This document shows positions 43,358-52,295 of a DNA stretch of 56,484 bases, piece by piece. The stretch is from the NCBI GenBank assembly GCA_902796965.1, contig CADBRA010000090.1, positions 1 through 56,484 of the forward strand, given 5' to 3'. Origin of the DNA: an uncultured Eubacteriales bacterium (lineage in GTDB: Bacteria; Bacillota; Clostridia; Peptostreptococcales; Anaerovoracaceae). The notes beneath the pieces were generated by a model. It did not search any database. It saw only the letters and a program-made list of their open reading frames with translations, and was not told the DNA's origin. The translations under genes were made by a program, and so were the position numbers. Every line of letters begins with the position of its first letter. Position 1 is the first letter of the stretch.

Positions 43358-45022
43358 ATGAAACGCAGTACGGCAGCAAAGATCTGCCTTGTCCTTGCTC
43401 TGATTCTCGTATGTTCGGCAGTGCTCACCGGCTGCAGAGAAAGCAAGGTCCTCGAGCAGAAAATATATACGGAGAACAAGGATCCGGATAAGGACAATCA
43501 GACGAAGATGAAGAATAACGATCAGAACAACAACGACCAGGATCAGCAGATTGCATCGAAAAAGGAGACGGACGACGCCGATAAGGAGAGAAATCAGCAG
43601 GATACAAAAGCTGTAAAGGGCGATCAGGATAACAGCAGCTCGACTGCGAAATCACAGTACAGTTCGTCGGCTTCGGCTAACGGAACTGCTAAAAATTCCG
43701 GAAACGGCAGCCAGACCGGAACAGATACAAAGTCGCAGGGCGTTAACAGCACGACCGGCGTTACGCCAGGCACAGACGGCAGGCAGCAGGTTATAAACGA
43801 CAGCGGAAAGACGATACAAATAAGCGATACGCATAACAGAATCGCTGCAGCTGATCCGGCTGTGGCAGCTGTTGTTGAAATGCTAGGAGGTACGGGTAAA
43901 CTCAGGGCTTCGTCAGAGAGATTTTCTCAGAGCAATGCTTCGTCTTTGTTCTATGATGCTTCTCAAGTTCAGACACTCTGGGACGGAAACGGCAGCTCGG
44001 GAATCAGCGACGCTAATTTTTCGCAGCTTCTTACAGCTGTCGCTTCGGACAGCCAGGGAAAGGGCGCCGTGCTTTACAGGGCCGGAGAGCTTTCCGACGC
44101 CCAGATTTATGCACTTCAGGCGGCAAACATAGACACGTATCCGATAAATCTTACTCCCGACACGTCGAATGCGTCTGAGACATACAAGGAACAGATAAAA
44201 GCTATAGGGCAGATGCTCGGAGGAGATGCAGAGAAAAAAGCTGACCAGTACATTTCATGGTATGACAATGTGCTGAGCATTGCTAAGTCAAAGGCTGGAA
44301 CTCCTGTTTATTCGCTGTTCGTACAGGGATGGGATGCGGGCGCCGGATGGACTGTAGCAGGGCAGAGCGGGACAGGTCTCGCAATAGCTCCTTCTCAAAA
44401 GCACGTCCGTCTGCTTAATGAATATCTGAGCGCCGGCGGCGTCGTAAACGCTGACACAAAGGTTGCCGGCGAACTTGGCCAGGCCAGATACTGGTATGTC
44501 AATCCGCTGATCGGCACAGGAGTAGCTCAGGTAACTCTCAACGGAACTCTTGCCGAAATACTTAAAGAGGATGCGATGAACAAGCTTACGTCAGTTATTG
44601 ACAGCAGCGACAGTTCAACGACTACGTCATACCTTGGCGAAAGCGGTTATCCTGCTGTCATAGCGGCAGGCAGCTATGTGGCGCAGCAGCTGAACAGAGA
44701 AAAGAGCAGTGGAATGCTCTGGAAAAACTGGGGTCAGACTTCAAACGGAAATGCTACGGGCTACGGCTTCCCATATGGATCATCGATAGTATCTACGACT
44801 ATTCACGGAGATTATGACATATATACTCTTCCGTCAGGAGTCGGCGGCAGCTGGGCGCTCGGCACTCCGGAAGGTGTGCTCACGGCGATGTGGGCGTGCG
44901 GCAAGTTCGCAGGAACTGTCAGCGACAGCGATATTGCATCACAGCTCAAGGATTTATACACAAATATATTCGGAATAAGCGTGTCTGACAGTCAGATAAG
45001 CAGCATAATGGCAGGCAATTAA
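43358..45022 (+). CDS. ABC transporter substrate-binding lipoprotein, FecB/BtuF-like
   Basis: The 554-residue precursor has a lipoprotein signal with lipobox LTGC (C26). Residues about 30-145 are a disordered linker rich in Asp, Asn, Gln, Lys and Ser. The binding domain (from about residue 146) starts VINDSGKTIQISDTHNRIAA, the class III pattern, and continues with a GKLRASSERFSQ segment, a single alpha-helical backbone (AEKKADQYISWYDNVLSIAK) and NREKSSGMLWKNWGQ. The ligand is probably a metal chelate, haem or corrinoid, judged from the FecCD permeases encoded next. AAAGG lies six bases before the ATG. It heads a seven-gene run on the plus strand. Confidence 0.82.
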   Translation: MKRSTAAKICLVLALILVCSAVLTGCRESKVLEQKIYTENKDPDKDNQTKMKNNDQNNNDQDQQIASKKETDDADKERNQQDTKAVKGDQDNSSSTAKSQYSSSASANGTAKNSGNGSQTGTDTKSQGVNSTTGVTPGTDGRQQVINDSGKTIQISDTHNRIAAADPAVAAVVEMLGGTGKLRASSERFSQSNASSLFYDASQVQTLWDGNGSSGISDANFSQLLTAVASDSQGKGAVLYRAGELSDAQIYALQAANIDTYPINLTPDTSNASETYKEQIKAIGQMLGGDAEKKADQYISWYDNVLSIAKSKAGTPVYSLFVQGWDAGAGWTVAGQSGTGLAIAPSQKHVRLLNEYLSAGGVVNADTKVAGELGQARYWYVNPLIGTGVAQVTLNGTLAEILKEDAMNKLTSVIDSSDSSTTTSYLGESGYPAVIAAGSYVAQQLNREKSSGMLWKNWGQTSNGNATGYGFPYGSSIVSTTIHGDYDIYTLPSGVGGSWALGTPEGVLTAMWACGKFAGTVSDSDIASQLKDLYTNIFGISVSDSQISSIMAGN

Positions 45023-45033
45023 GGAGGAACGGT

Positions 45034-46392
45034 TTGGCAGATAAACAGAAAGGCGGAGGAAGAATTCAGATGAAGCCTTCCTCCGGCACAGGAAGCAGCC
45101 GGATAACTCCCCGTACTTCAGAGAGCCGCAGGGCTGATAAAAAGGAAAAAAAGGCTGCAAAAGCAGCGAATGAACGAGACCGCAGGCGGCGCCGGAATGG
45201 CACCGGAAGAATCACGATGAAATCATCTTCATCTGCAGGAGATGTCGAAGCGCTCAGAGCCCAGAAAGAGAGAACGAGGAAGTTCAAGCGCGGAAACAAG
45301 GCGATGGTTGTTCTTGCGGTTATGCTCGTGCTCGTATTTCTGTTTTCGTCAGCGTTTTTCGTCACGGTAAGTCAGGAGCATATGTACATATCGTATCTGC
45401 TCGAGCTTTCACGAACGCAGGCAATGAGATTTTTCAATTTTGTCACCGGAGCCGGAGCAGAGGGCGGAATACAGTTCATGACATACAGAAACATCATGGT
45501 CGTGATGGCCGGGGCATGCCTCGCGGCGAGCGGCGCGATATATCAGGGAACGTTCAAAAACGTTCTGGCCTCCCCTTCAACTCTCGGTGTCATGTCCGGC
45601 GGCAGTTTGGGAAACATCATTTATGCTTTGCTTTTCGCGGTTACTGCGACCGGAACCGTTAAAGCGAGCGATGCAGCTGACGTGTTCAATTCACAGAATC
45701 TGTTGATGCGCAATTTGCAGTCGTTCATGGTTCTGATCGGATGTTTCGCGGCTGTAGGAGTTGTAGTCGGAATAACGCTGCTGATAGGCAGAGGAAAATT
45801 CAGGTCTGATTATCTGATACTCACCGGAATAATCTTCTCGTCGCTTATCGGAATGTTCAGCAGCATGGTCCAATATTACCTGATAGAGAGCAATCCGGAG
45901 GATCCGAGAGTTGATATCATCAGGAATCTGACTATGGGCGGATTCGTGAATTCATATAAGCTCGATCAGGTGCTCATCATGGCAGCATTCCTCGTGCCGT
46001 GCAGCGCGATACTCATGATGATGTCAGGGCGCCTTGATGCTCTGGTGCTTGGCGACGAACAGGCGCGCACGATGGGCATAAATGTCAGACGCGCCCAAAT
46101 TGCGGCTATCGGCGTCAATACCGTAATGACAGCTGTCGTAATCGCATTCTGCGGACAGATAGGTTTCATCGGCTTCATAATGCCGCTCGCGGCGCGCAGG
46201 ATTGTAGGTCCGGGGTTCAGACGTCTCATACCGGCGTCAATGCTGCTCGGAGCCGTAACGCTGCTCGTCATTTACGATATTGCGGTTCTGACCAATATGA
46301 CAGGTTATCTTAATGTCATGACGAGCGGTATAGGGAGCATAGTCATGATAATTGCATATATAAAGGGAGGAGGTGCGGCACGTGCGGACTGA
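45034..46392 (+). CDS. FecCD-type ABC permease 1 with basic N-terminal extension
   Basis: The 452-residue protein starts at TTG 45034 behind an ideal AAGGAGGAA. About 85 cytosolic residues precede the first membrane helix; they are very basic and contain two copies of a GRIxMKxSS motif (residues about 9 and 56). The membrane part is FecCD: AGACLAASGAIYQGTFKNVL, then ASPSTLGVMSGGSLGN, later DEQARTMGINVRRAQ and GQIGFIGFIMPLAARRIVG. The PH dipeptide usual in the last motif is PL here. The family normally has about 330 residues, so the extension accounts for the excess. It pairs with permease 2 in a heterodimeric channel. Confidence 0.88.
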   Translation: MADKQKGGGRIQMKPSSGTGSSRITPRTSESRRADKKEKKAAKAANERDRRRRRNGTGRITMKSSSSAGDVEALRAQKERTRKFKRGNKAMVVLAVMLVLVFLFSSAFFVTVSQEHMYISYLLELSRTQAMRFFNFVTGAGAEGGIQFMTYRNIMVVMAGACLAASGAIYQGTFKNVLASPSTLGVMSGGSLGNIIYALLFAVTATGTVKASDAADVFNSQNLLMRNLQSFMVLIGCFAAVGVVVGITLLIGRGKFRSDYLILTGIIFSSLIGMFSSMVQYYLIESNPEDPRVDIIRNLTMGGFVNSYKLDQVLIMAAFLVPCSAILMMMSGRLDALVLGDEQARTMGINVRRAQIAAIGVNTVMTAVVIAFCGQIGFIGFIMPLAARRIVGPGFRRLIPASMLLGAVTLLVIYDIAVLTNMTGYLNVMTSGIGSIVMIIAYIKGGGAARAD

Positions 46393-47500
46393 TGATGGTC
46401 TCAATAAGAAAAAAGGCAGACACCTGTATTTTGTGTGCGCGCTGATTCTGATTGTGATGTTCCTGATAAGTCTGTGCTTCAGGACATCTGAGCCGGGATT
46501 CGAGCCTGTACGGTCTGCATCAAATCTGTGGGCAGGGCTTAGAATAGGACTCGCAGAGCTGTTCAATCAGCCACTGGCTCTCGACAAGTTCGATATAATA
46601 CGCGATCACGACTTTTACTATGAAACGATATCGAGGCTTAAGGAATCGATCGTGACGTGCATAGCAGGCATGGCAGTCTGCGCAGGCGGAGCTGCATTTC
46701 AGACTATGTTCAGAAATCCGCTCGCTTCACCTAATATACTCGGCATATCTGCGGGAGTAAATCTCGGCACGATAATGTTCCTGTATCTGTTTCCGACGAC
46801 CGCGATGGGAATGCTCACGCGCAGATACATATACTGCTATATCAGTGCGGCTGTGCTTGTCGGCATAACGATGCTGTCGGGCAAAATCGCCGGCAGAAGA
46901 CTGGGCAGATTTTCAGTGCAGGACATGCTCGTCGTGGGCGCGATCATCAGCCAGTTCGGAAATGTGATCGTCATGTATTTTCAGTTCAAGCTCGAGGATA
47001 TCGATGCGAATCTCCTGACATCATATCAAGAACTTTCCATGGGCATCTACGTGCTCACAGATCTCAAGAGCATACTTATTTTCCTGATAAGCATGGCGGC
47101 AAGCATTCTGCCCATGTACCTGATAAGGTACAGGATGAACGCCTCTGTACTTGACGATTCTGAAGCGAGGAGCATGGGCGTGCGTCCTGACAGACTGAGA
47201 GCTGTCGGAATGGTCTGCGGAGCCGTGATGGCCGTTACTGCTCTCGTCGAGTGCGGCGACATGGGAATCATGTCGATGGCGATTCCTCCTGTAGTCAGAT
47301 ATCTGAGCAGAGGAGCCGATTTCAGAAAAGTAATGTTTGTGAGCATGTGCGCAGGCGGAACTATCATGCTTCTGGCCAGGAGCATATGCTCGATGATATA
47401 TGTGGCAGGTATGGCGCTTCCGATCAATTTCGCGGTCAGTCTCATTGTACTGCCGATGTTTGTAATAGCTTTGTCGAAGCAAAGGGGTGTGTACGCATGA
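46382..47500 (+). CDS. FecCD-type ABC permease 2
   Basis: The 372-residue permease overlaps permease 1 by 11 bases. I start at GTG 46382, eight bases after AGGAGG; a GTG at 46373 lies within that site. FecCD features are AGMAVCAGGAAFQTMFRNPL, ASPNILGISAGVNLGT, DDSEARSMGVRPDRLRAVG and the degenerate last motif VECGDMGIMSMAIPPVVRYL, where the usual IGFVGLIVPH has decayed. Between the first and second helices is an insert (about 35 residues, containing LALDKFDIIRDHDFYYETIS). It forms the transport channel with permease 1. Confidence 0.87.
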   Translation: MRTDDGLNKKKGRHLYFVCALILIVMFLISLCFRTSEPGFEPVRSASNLWAGLRIGLAELFNQPLALDKFDIIRDHDFYYETISRLKESIVTCIAGMAVCAGGAAFQTMFRNPLASPNILGISAGVNLGTIMFLYLFPTTAMGMLTRRYIYCYISAAVLVGITMLSGKIAGRRLGRFSVQDMLVVGAIISQFGNVIVMYFQFKLEDIDANLLTSYQELSMGIYVLTDLKSILIFLISMAASILPMYLIRYRMNASVLDDSEARSMGVRPDRLRAVGMVCGAVMAVTALVECGDMGIMSMAIPPVVRYLSRGADFRKVMFVSMCAGGTIMLLARSICSMIYVAGMALPINFAVSLIVLPMFVIALSKQRGVYA

Positions 47501-48315
47501 AGCTGGAGATAAGTAATCTTGCCTGCGGATACGAAAAAGGAAAGCCGCTGGTGCGCGATGTGAATTTTACGCTCGGAAGCGGAGACATATGCTGTATCCT
47601 GGGGCGGAACGGCGTCGGCAAATCGACGATGTTCAAGACGATACTCGGTCTGCTCGAACCGCTTTCGGGACGAATACTGATAGACGGCGAGGACACTGCA
47701 AAATGGAGTCCTGAGAAGCTGGCAGGAAGCGTTGCATATGTGGCACAGAGTCATACGCCTCCTTTCCCGTATCTCGTCGAGGAAATGGTGATGATGGGGC
47801 GCATGAGCCACATCGGTGTCTTCGGAAAGCCAGGTAAAAAGGACGAAAAAATCGTTGACGAACTCATAGAAGAGCTCGGCATCGATTACCTGAGAGGAAA
47901 ACCTTACACGGAGGTTTCAGGCGGCGAGCGCCAGATGGTCATGATAGCCAGAGCGCTTGCACAGGAGCCGAAAATCCTCGTGCTCGACGAACCGACGGCG
48001 AACCTGGACTACGGCAACAAAGTCGTTGTACTCGACACTGTAAAGAGCATGGCCGGCAGAGGCATATGCACGATATTCACGACGCACGATCCTGAGCAGG
48101 CCCTTCTGCTCGATGCGAAGACAGCAGTCATTATTCCCGGAGAAGAAGTTGTTTTCGGCGATTCTGCAAAGGTCGTGACAGAAAAGAATCTTAAAATGGC
48201 ATACAAAGCGGATATCAGAGTCGTTGAGATCGTAGATGATACGGGTCATCCCGTAAGAGTCTGCATACCGATGCTGCATAATAAAGATGAAGTTGTACAG
48301 AACAGAATGAGATAA
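47497..48315 (+). CDS. FecE-type ABC transporter ATP-binding protein
   Basis: The 272-residue ATPase overlaps the preceding stop (ATGA). Walker A is GRNGVGKS at 36-43, signature VSGGERQMVMIARAL from residue 140, Walker B ILVLDEPTANLD and the H-switch FTTHDPEQALLL. The length and motifs fit the FecE/BtuD group that powers FecCD permeases. The frame extends upstream into permease 2 but the ATG at 47497 has AAAGGGGTG in front and matches the family start. The C-terminus carries about 20 extra residues past the normal end. Confidence 0.93.
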   Translation: MKLEISNLACGYEKGKPLVRDVNFTLGSGDICCILGRNGVGKSTMFKTILGLLEPLSGRILIDGEDTAKWSPEKLAGSVAYVAQSHTPPFPYLVEEMVMMGRMSHIGVFGKPGKKDEKIVDELIEELGIDYLRGKPYTEVSGGERQMVMIARALAQEPKILVLDEPTANLDYGNKVVVLDTVKSMAGRGICTIFTTHDPEQALLLDAKTAVIIPGEEVVFGDSAKVVTEKNLKMAYKADIRVVEIVDDTGHPVRVCIPMLHNKDEVVQNRMR

Positions 48316-48333
48316 AGAAAGGAAGCCATTTCA

Positions 48334-49356
48334 ATGAGTGAATTAGACAGCAGCCGTATCGAAGGACTTGCGTATATTCCTATAACAGAGGAGCAGGCTG
48401 CAGAGTGCAGCAGAAAAATGAAATCGATTGCAGATAATATGGAGACTGTCATCGCCGGCAAGCGGCGCGTTGTCGTTCTGACGGTGCTTGCCCTGGTGGC
48501 CGGAGGCCACGTCCTGATCGAGGACGTTCCGGGAACAGGAAAGACGAGCCTCGTTTCTTCGCTCGCTAAATCAATAAGCTGCGATTACAGCAGAATTCAG
48601 TTCACGCCGGATGTAATGCCTTCGGATGTTACGGGATTTTCTATCTACAACCAGAAGACAGGCGAGTTTGAGTTCAGACACGGAGCAGCGATGAGCAACA
48701 TCGTTCTTGCAGATGAGATCAACAGAGCGAGTGCAAAGACGCAGTCGGCCATGCTCGAGATCATGGAGGAAAAACAGGTCACGGTAGATTCAAATACATA
48801 TGTGATGGACAGGCCGTACATGGTTCTCGCCACTCAGAACCCTATAGAGCAGCTTGGCACATATCAACTGCCTGAGGCTCAGATAGACCGTTTCATGATT
48901 AAGTTCTCGATCGGATATCCTTCATTCCAGGATGAGGTCAGAGTCATCATGACCGGAGAGAAGTCTAAGCAGGAGATAAGCCCGTGCATATCAAAGGAAG
49001 AAGTCGTTGAACTCACTAACGACTGCCGCCGCGTAATCGTCAGCCGCGAGATGTCTGACTATATCGTCAGCATTATCACGGCCACGAGAAATAACGAGGA
49101 CATACGTCTAGGTTCGTCGCCTCGTGGAAGCATCGCGCTTTATGAACTCTCAAGATCATATGCCCTCTATCAGGGCAGAAATTACGTGATTCCTGATGAT
49201 ATCAAGTTCCTCGCACCGTATGTTCTCGGCCACAGAGTGATCCTGACTCACAAGGCGAAGACAGAGAAGAAGACAGGCGTGGATATAGTCAATGAAATAG
49301 TAAAGAACGTAGTTGTGCCTTCGAGGCCGGAGACGATTGAAGCGGGGGCGTTATAA
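48334..49356 (+). CDS. MoxR-family AAA+ ATPase
   Basis: The 340-residue AAA+ protein shows Walker A DVPGTGKTS (G67-T71), the MoxR motif QFTPDVMPSDVTGFSIYNQK, Walker B VLADEINRASAKTQSAMLE, sensor 1 LATQNPIEQLGTYQLPEAQ and a C-terminal lid domain. MoxR ATPases act as chaperones in maturing enzyme or transport complexes, nearly always together with DUF58 proteins, as here. The start follows AAAGGAAG, 18 bases after the ABC ATPase stop, so it belongs to the same transcript as the importer. Confidence 0.93.
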   Translation: MSELDSSRIEGLAYIPITEEQAAECSRKMKSIADNMETVIAGKRRVVVLTVLALVAGGHVLIEDVPGTGKTSLVSSLAKSISCDYSRIQFTPDVMPSDVTGFSIYNQKTGEFEFRHGAAMSNIVLADEINRASAKTQSAMLEIMEEKQVTVDSNTYVMDRPYMVLATQNPIEQLGTYQLPEAQIDRFMIKFSIGYPSFQDEVRVIMTGEKSKQEISPCISKEEVVELTNDCRRVIVSREMSDYIVSIITATRNNEDIRLGSSPRGSIALYELSRSYALYQGRNYVIPDDIKFLAPYVLGHRVILTHKAKTEKKTGVDIVNEIVKNVVVPSRPETIEAGAL

Positions 49357-50583
49357 ATGAAGCGGAGCGCTGCTGCGGACAACATCATAAGAGGTGTGGC
49401 TCTGGCGGCTGTACTCGTGATTCTCATTTTTCCTGCATATTACAGCAGCAGGATCTACGCGTATTTTCCGTTCTTTGCGGTTCTTATACTGACAGCGGGT
49501 TCTGTGCTGCTGACACTGGTGGTGAAAAGGCGCATCAGATTTCAGTCAGATTACACCGACACTGAATGCGAAAGAGGACGGAGCGTGCCGTTCAGCATGA
49601 ATATTGTCAACGACAACTGGTTCATCTGCCCGAGGGCAGTTGCGTTCATATATATCACGGACGTGCTCGGAGGGACAGACAGCGTGACACCGGCTGCGTT
49701 CACGATGGCTGCCCGCGGCGTATCGGATTTTTCGTTTGACATACGCATGGACCATATCGGCGAGTACAAGGCAGGGATCAGTTCAGTAGAGCTGTATGAC
49801 TTTCTCGGGATATTCAGATTCCCGCTCGGCATAAGCGAGGAGCTCTCAGTCGCTGTTATGCCGAGAAAGCGCGAGGATATGGAATTCGAGCTGCAGGAAC
49901 AGTCGATTTCCGACAGCATGGATCAAAGCAAGGCAGTCGTGAGCGACGGATTCGATTATTCGGGCGTCAGAGAGTACGCTATGGGCGATTCAATGAAGAG
50001 AATTCACTGGAAGATATCAGCCCACTCACCTCACTACATGACGAAGCTCACTGAGACGAGCATGAGAAATGATCTGGCGATCATCATGGATCCTGCTGCG
50101 CCGATAACAGACAGAGAGACACTCGCGTGTCTTTACGACGCAGTTATGGAGACTGTGCTTTCAGCTGTCCACGCTTCGGAGCACAGTGAGGCTGACTACC
50201 AGGTTTTCTTTAAAGGCAAAGACGGCACAGTTCAGAGCGTTGTACCGAAATCCGCAGAGGATGAGAAACTCTTCGTGAGAAACTCCGCCGTCATATCGCC
50301 TGCCGGCAGCGGCGATGAAGTCGACGGTGCTTCGATAGTCAGAGAAGAGGCGCTTGTGTCAGGCGGAAGCTCGAACATGATCGTCGTCACTGCAGATCTC
50401 AGCGAAGAAATGACTGAAGAGCTCATATCTGCGAGACAGTTCGGACGACACGTACACGTTGTCTATGTAGTGCCGCACGGGCTCGACAGCAGGGAGCGCG
50501 AGGAGACATTGTCGGGGCTTGGCGCACTGAATGAATATGACATTTCACTGAATATTTTTGAAGCTGATGCACCGGAGGCATGA
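49357..50583 (+). CDS. DUF58 domain-containing membrane protein
   Basis: The 408-residue protein begins directly at the moxR stop. Two membrane helices near residues 10-50 anchor a soluble domain. The DUF58 hallmark is VSDGFDYSGVREYAMGDSMK, then RIHWKISAHS at about residue 190-215, ahead of a VWA-like fold (LAIIMDPAAPITDRE and SSNMIVVTADLSEEM). DUF58 proteins partner MoxR ATPases and transglutaminase-like membrane proteins. Their exact activity is unknown; a metal-dependent adhesion-like role is inferred from the fold. Confidence 0.92.
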   Translation: MKRSAAADNIIRGVALAAVLVILIFPAYYSSRIYAYFPFFAVLILTAGSVLLTLVVKRRIRFQSDYTDTECERGRSVPFSMNIVNDNWFICPRAVAFIYITDVLGGTDSVTPAAFTMAARGVSDFSFDIRMDHIGEYKAGISSVELYDFLGIFRFPLGISEELSVAVMPRKREDMEFELQEQSISDSMDQSKAVVSDGFDYSGVREYAMGDSMKRIHWKISAHSPHYMTKLTETSMRNDLAIIMDPAAPITDRETLACLYDAVMETVLSAVHASEHSEADYQVFFKGKDGTVQSVVPKSAEDEKLFVRNSAVISPAGSGDEVDGASIVREEALVSGGSSNMIVVTADLSEEMTEELISARQFGRHVHVVYVVPHGLDSREREETLSGLGALNEYDISLNIFEADAPEA

Positions 50584-50584
50584 A

Positions 50585-51889
50585 ATGACAGCATATTTTA
50601 AAAACCACATATGGGACATGATATGCTGCCTGCTGCTCAGCGCCGGACTGGCGCTGAACGTGTTTGCCGGATACGACAGCAGCGATCCCAGGACGACGAG
50701 CGCTGCCGCGATAACAGCGGTGTGCGCTGTGTGCATCGTTCTGCTTTTTATCGCCGGATACAACAGAGTGTCGACGATAGCGGGGATCATAGCGGCAGTC
50801 GTCCTGATAGTGGCAGCAGTCGTCGTTGTCAGAAGCTTTCATGCATCAAACGGCGGCAAAATAGACAAGAATCCGATGCTGTTTTGGATAGTTACTATAG
50901 CAGTGTCAGCAGTATGTTACGTGATGACGCGGTGGCGCATAAGTACGATAATTCTCTTCGTCGGCGGCTGTTTTATGACCGCGGCGTTCGGATTTCTCGA
51001 ATATCCTGTGAATCTGCGCGGCTATCTCGTGTTCTTTGCCGCGGTAATCGTCATGTTCATGCTAAGAGTTTACGAAAATTCGGCACTGAACGCTTATACG
51101 GGAAGCGTCAGATTCGGCAGATTTTCGATGCAGTCCATCGCGATGCTGCTCGTGGTGGCTCTCGCTGCCGGCGGGATATATTACGGCATCATCAGGCCGC
51201 TTGATCCGCCGACTCACGAACTGAAGCTCATAACAAAGCTCGAGTCGCTCGAAATCCTTCAGAAGGTCGGAGTCTCGAAGCGTACCGAAGTTCCTCAGCA
51301 GCAGAATCAGACGAAGAACGAGAACGATCAGACTCAGAATACAAATCAGAAACAGGATGAGGACCAGAATAAATCAGCTCAGCAGCAGAAGGATGAAAAC
51401 CAGCAGGGCGATATAGATCAGCAGACTCAGACAGAAAAAGGCCAGGCAGTCAACTATCATCAGGACCGCACATGGCTATACATTCTCATAGCCGTGCTTA
51501 TAGCGCTCGCATGCGCTGCTCCGTTCGTTATACGTCATCTCATGCACAAACGCTGGGAGAACAAGGTTCATCAGGCTGGGCCGACAGCAGGTGCGGTCAT
51601 GGTATATGAATGGCTCACAAAAAAGCTGCGCTATGCCGGATTTACAAGGCCGCCCGATGTGACGCTCAACAAATACATGAAGAGCCAGCGCAGGGCGATG
51701 AAGAGCTTTGCCGTCGGCTCCGCCGACATGTATGCGCTGACACGCTCATATCAGGAGATAATATACGGCTGCAGAAAGCTCGACGATGTTGAATTCGGCC
51801 GTTTCTGGAAAGTCTACGAAGCGTTTCGCGGGAATATGAAGAAAAAACTCGGCCGCTTCAGATATGCACTTCATTATTTTATGATTTGA
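50585..51889 (+). CDS. TgpA/DUF4129-type membrane protein lacking its transglutaminase domain
   Basis: The 434-residue protein has seven membrane helices (residues about 10-205), an extracytoplasmic linker rich in Gln, Asn, Asp and Lys (about 235-290), one more helix (TWLYILIAVLIALACAAPFV) and a cytosolic DUF4129-like tail with MVYEWLTKKLRYAGFTRPPD. In relatives encoded after MoxR-DUF58 the loop before the last helix is a transglutaminase domain with Cys-His-Asp residues; no such triad exists here. Start ATG 50585 follows GGAGG by six bases and overlaps nothing. It ends the seven-gene operon, with no terminator visible. Confidence 0.8.
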   Translation: MTAYFKNHIWDMICCLLLSAGLALNVFAGYDSSDPRTTSAAAITAVCAVCIVLLFIAGYNRVSTIAGIIAAVVLIVAAVVVVRSFHASNGGKIDKNPMLFWIVTIAVSAVCYVMTRWRISTIILFVGGCFMTAAFGFLEYPVNLRGYLVFFAAVIVMFMLRVYENSALNAYTGSVRFGRFSMQSIAMLLVVALAAGGIYYGIIRPLDPPTHELKLITKLESLEILQKVGVSKRTEVPQQQNQTKNENDQTQNTNQKQDEDQNKSAQQQKDENQQGDIDQQTQTEKGQAVNYHQDRTWLYILIAVLIALACAAPFVIRHLMHKRWENKVHQAGPTAGAVMVYEWLTKKLRYAGFTRPPDVTLNKYMKSQRRAMKSFAVGSADMYALTRSYQEIIYGCRKLDDVEFGRFWKVYEAFRGNMKKKLGRFRYALHYFMI

Positions 51890-52295
51890 GATATCAAATT
51901 CTTTTAAAAATGATTTAAATTATTTATTATCAGTTTGATATTAATATTAATAAGTTAATAAATATTAAACTGTATTCATTATAAATATTTGCAATATTCT
52001 GAAAAAGCTGAATTCAGTATAAAAAAATTTATACTGGCTGATTGCTATGATTTCAGCAGACGATGTCTCAACTCAGAAAGTCATATGCACGCAGATGCCG
52101 TCTGTGGTGAAGATATGTTAAACGGTATGCGGCAGTAGCGGAAGCTCATTATCCGCATAAAAATTTTCGGTCCTGTCCGGAGGCTGGATTTTACTGAAGT
52201 CATTCGTGTCCGCGGAGCGGACGCGCTGACATAAAAGGCATTGCAACAACGCACATGCCGGCTATTTGTTTTTATTTTTAGGAGGTTTCTTTTTA
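51890..52295. other. Intergenic region and leader upstream of the first SLH protein
   Basis: The left half is extremely AT-rich and probably contains the promoter; TTGATA (51935) with TAAATA is the best pair but weak. A CAGTATAAA-AAAA-TTTATACTG inverted repeat lies at 52015-52036. The right half is a GC-normal leader of about 220 bases without an open gene, ending in an excellent AGGAGG site at 52280-52285. Confidence 0.45.
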
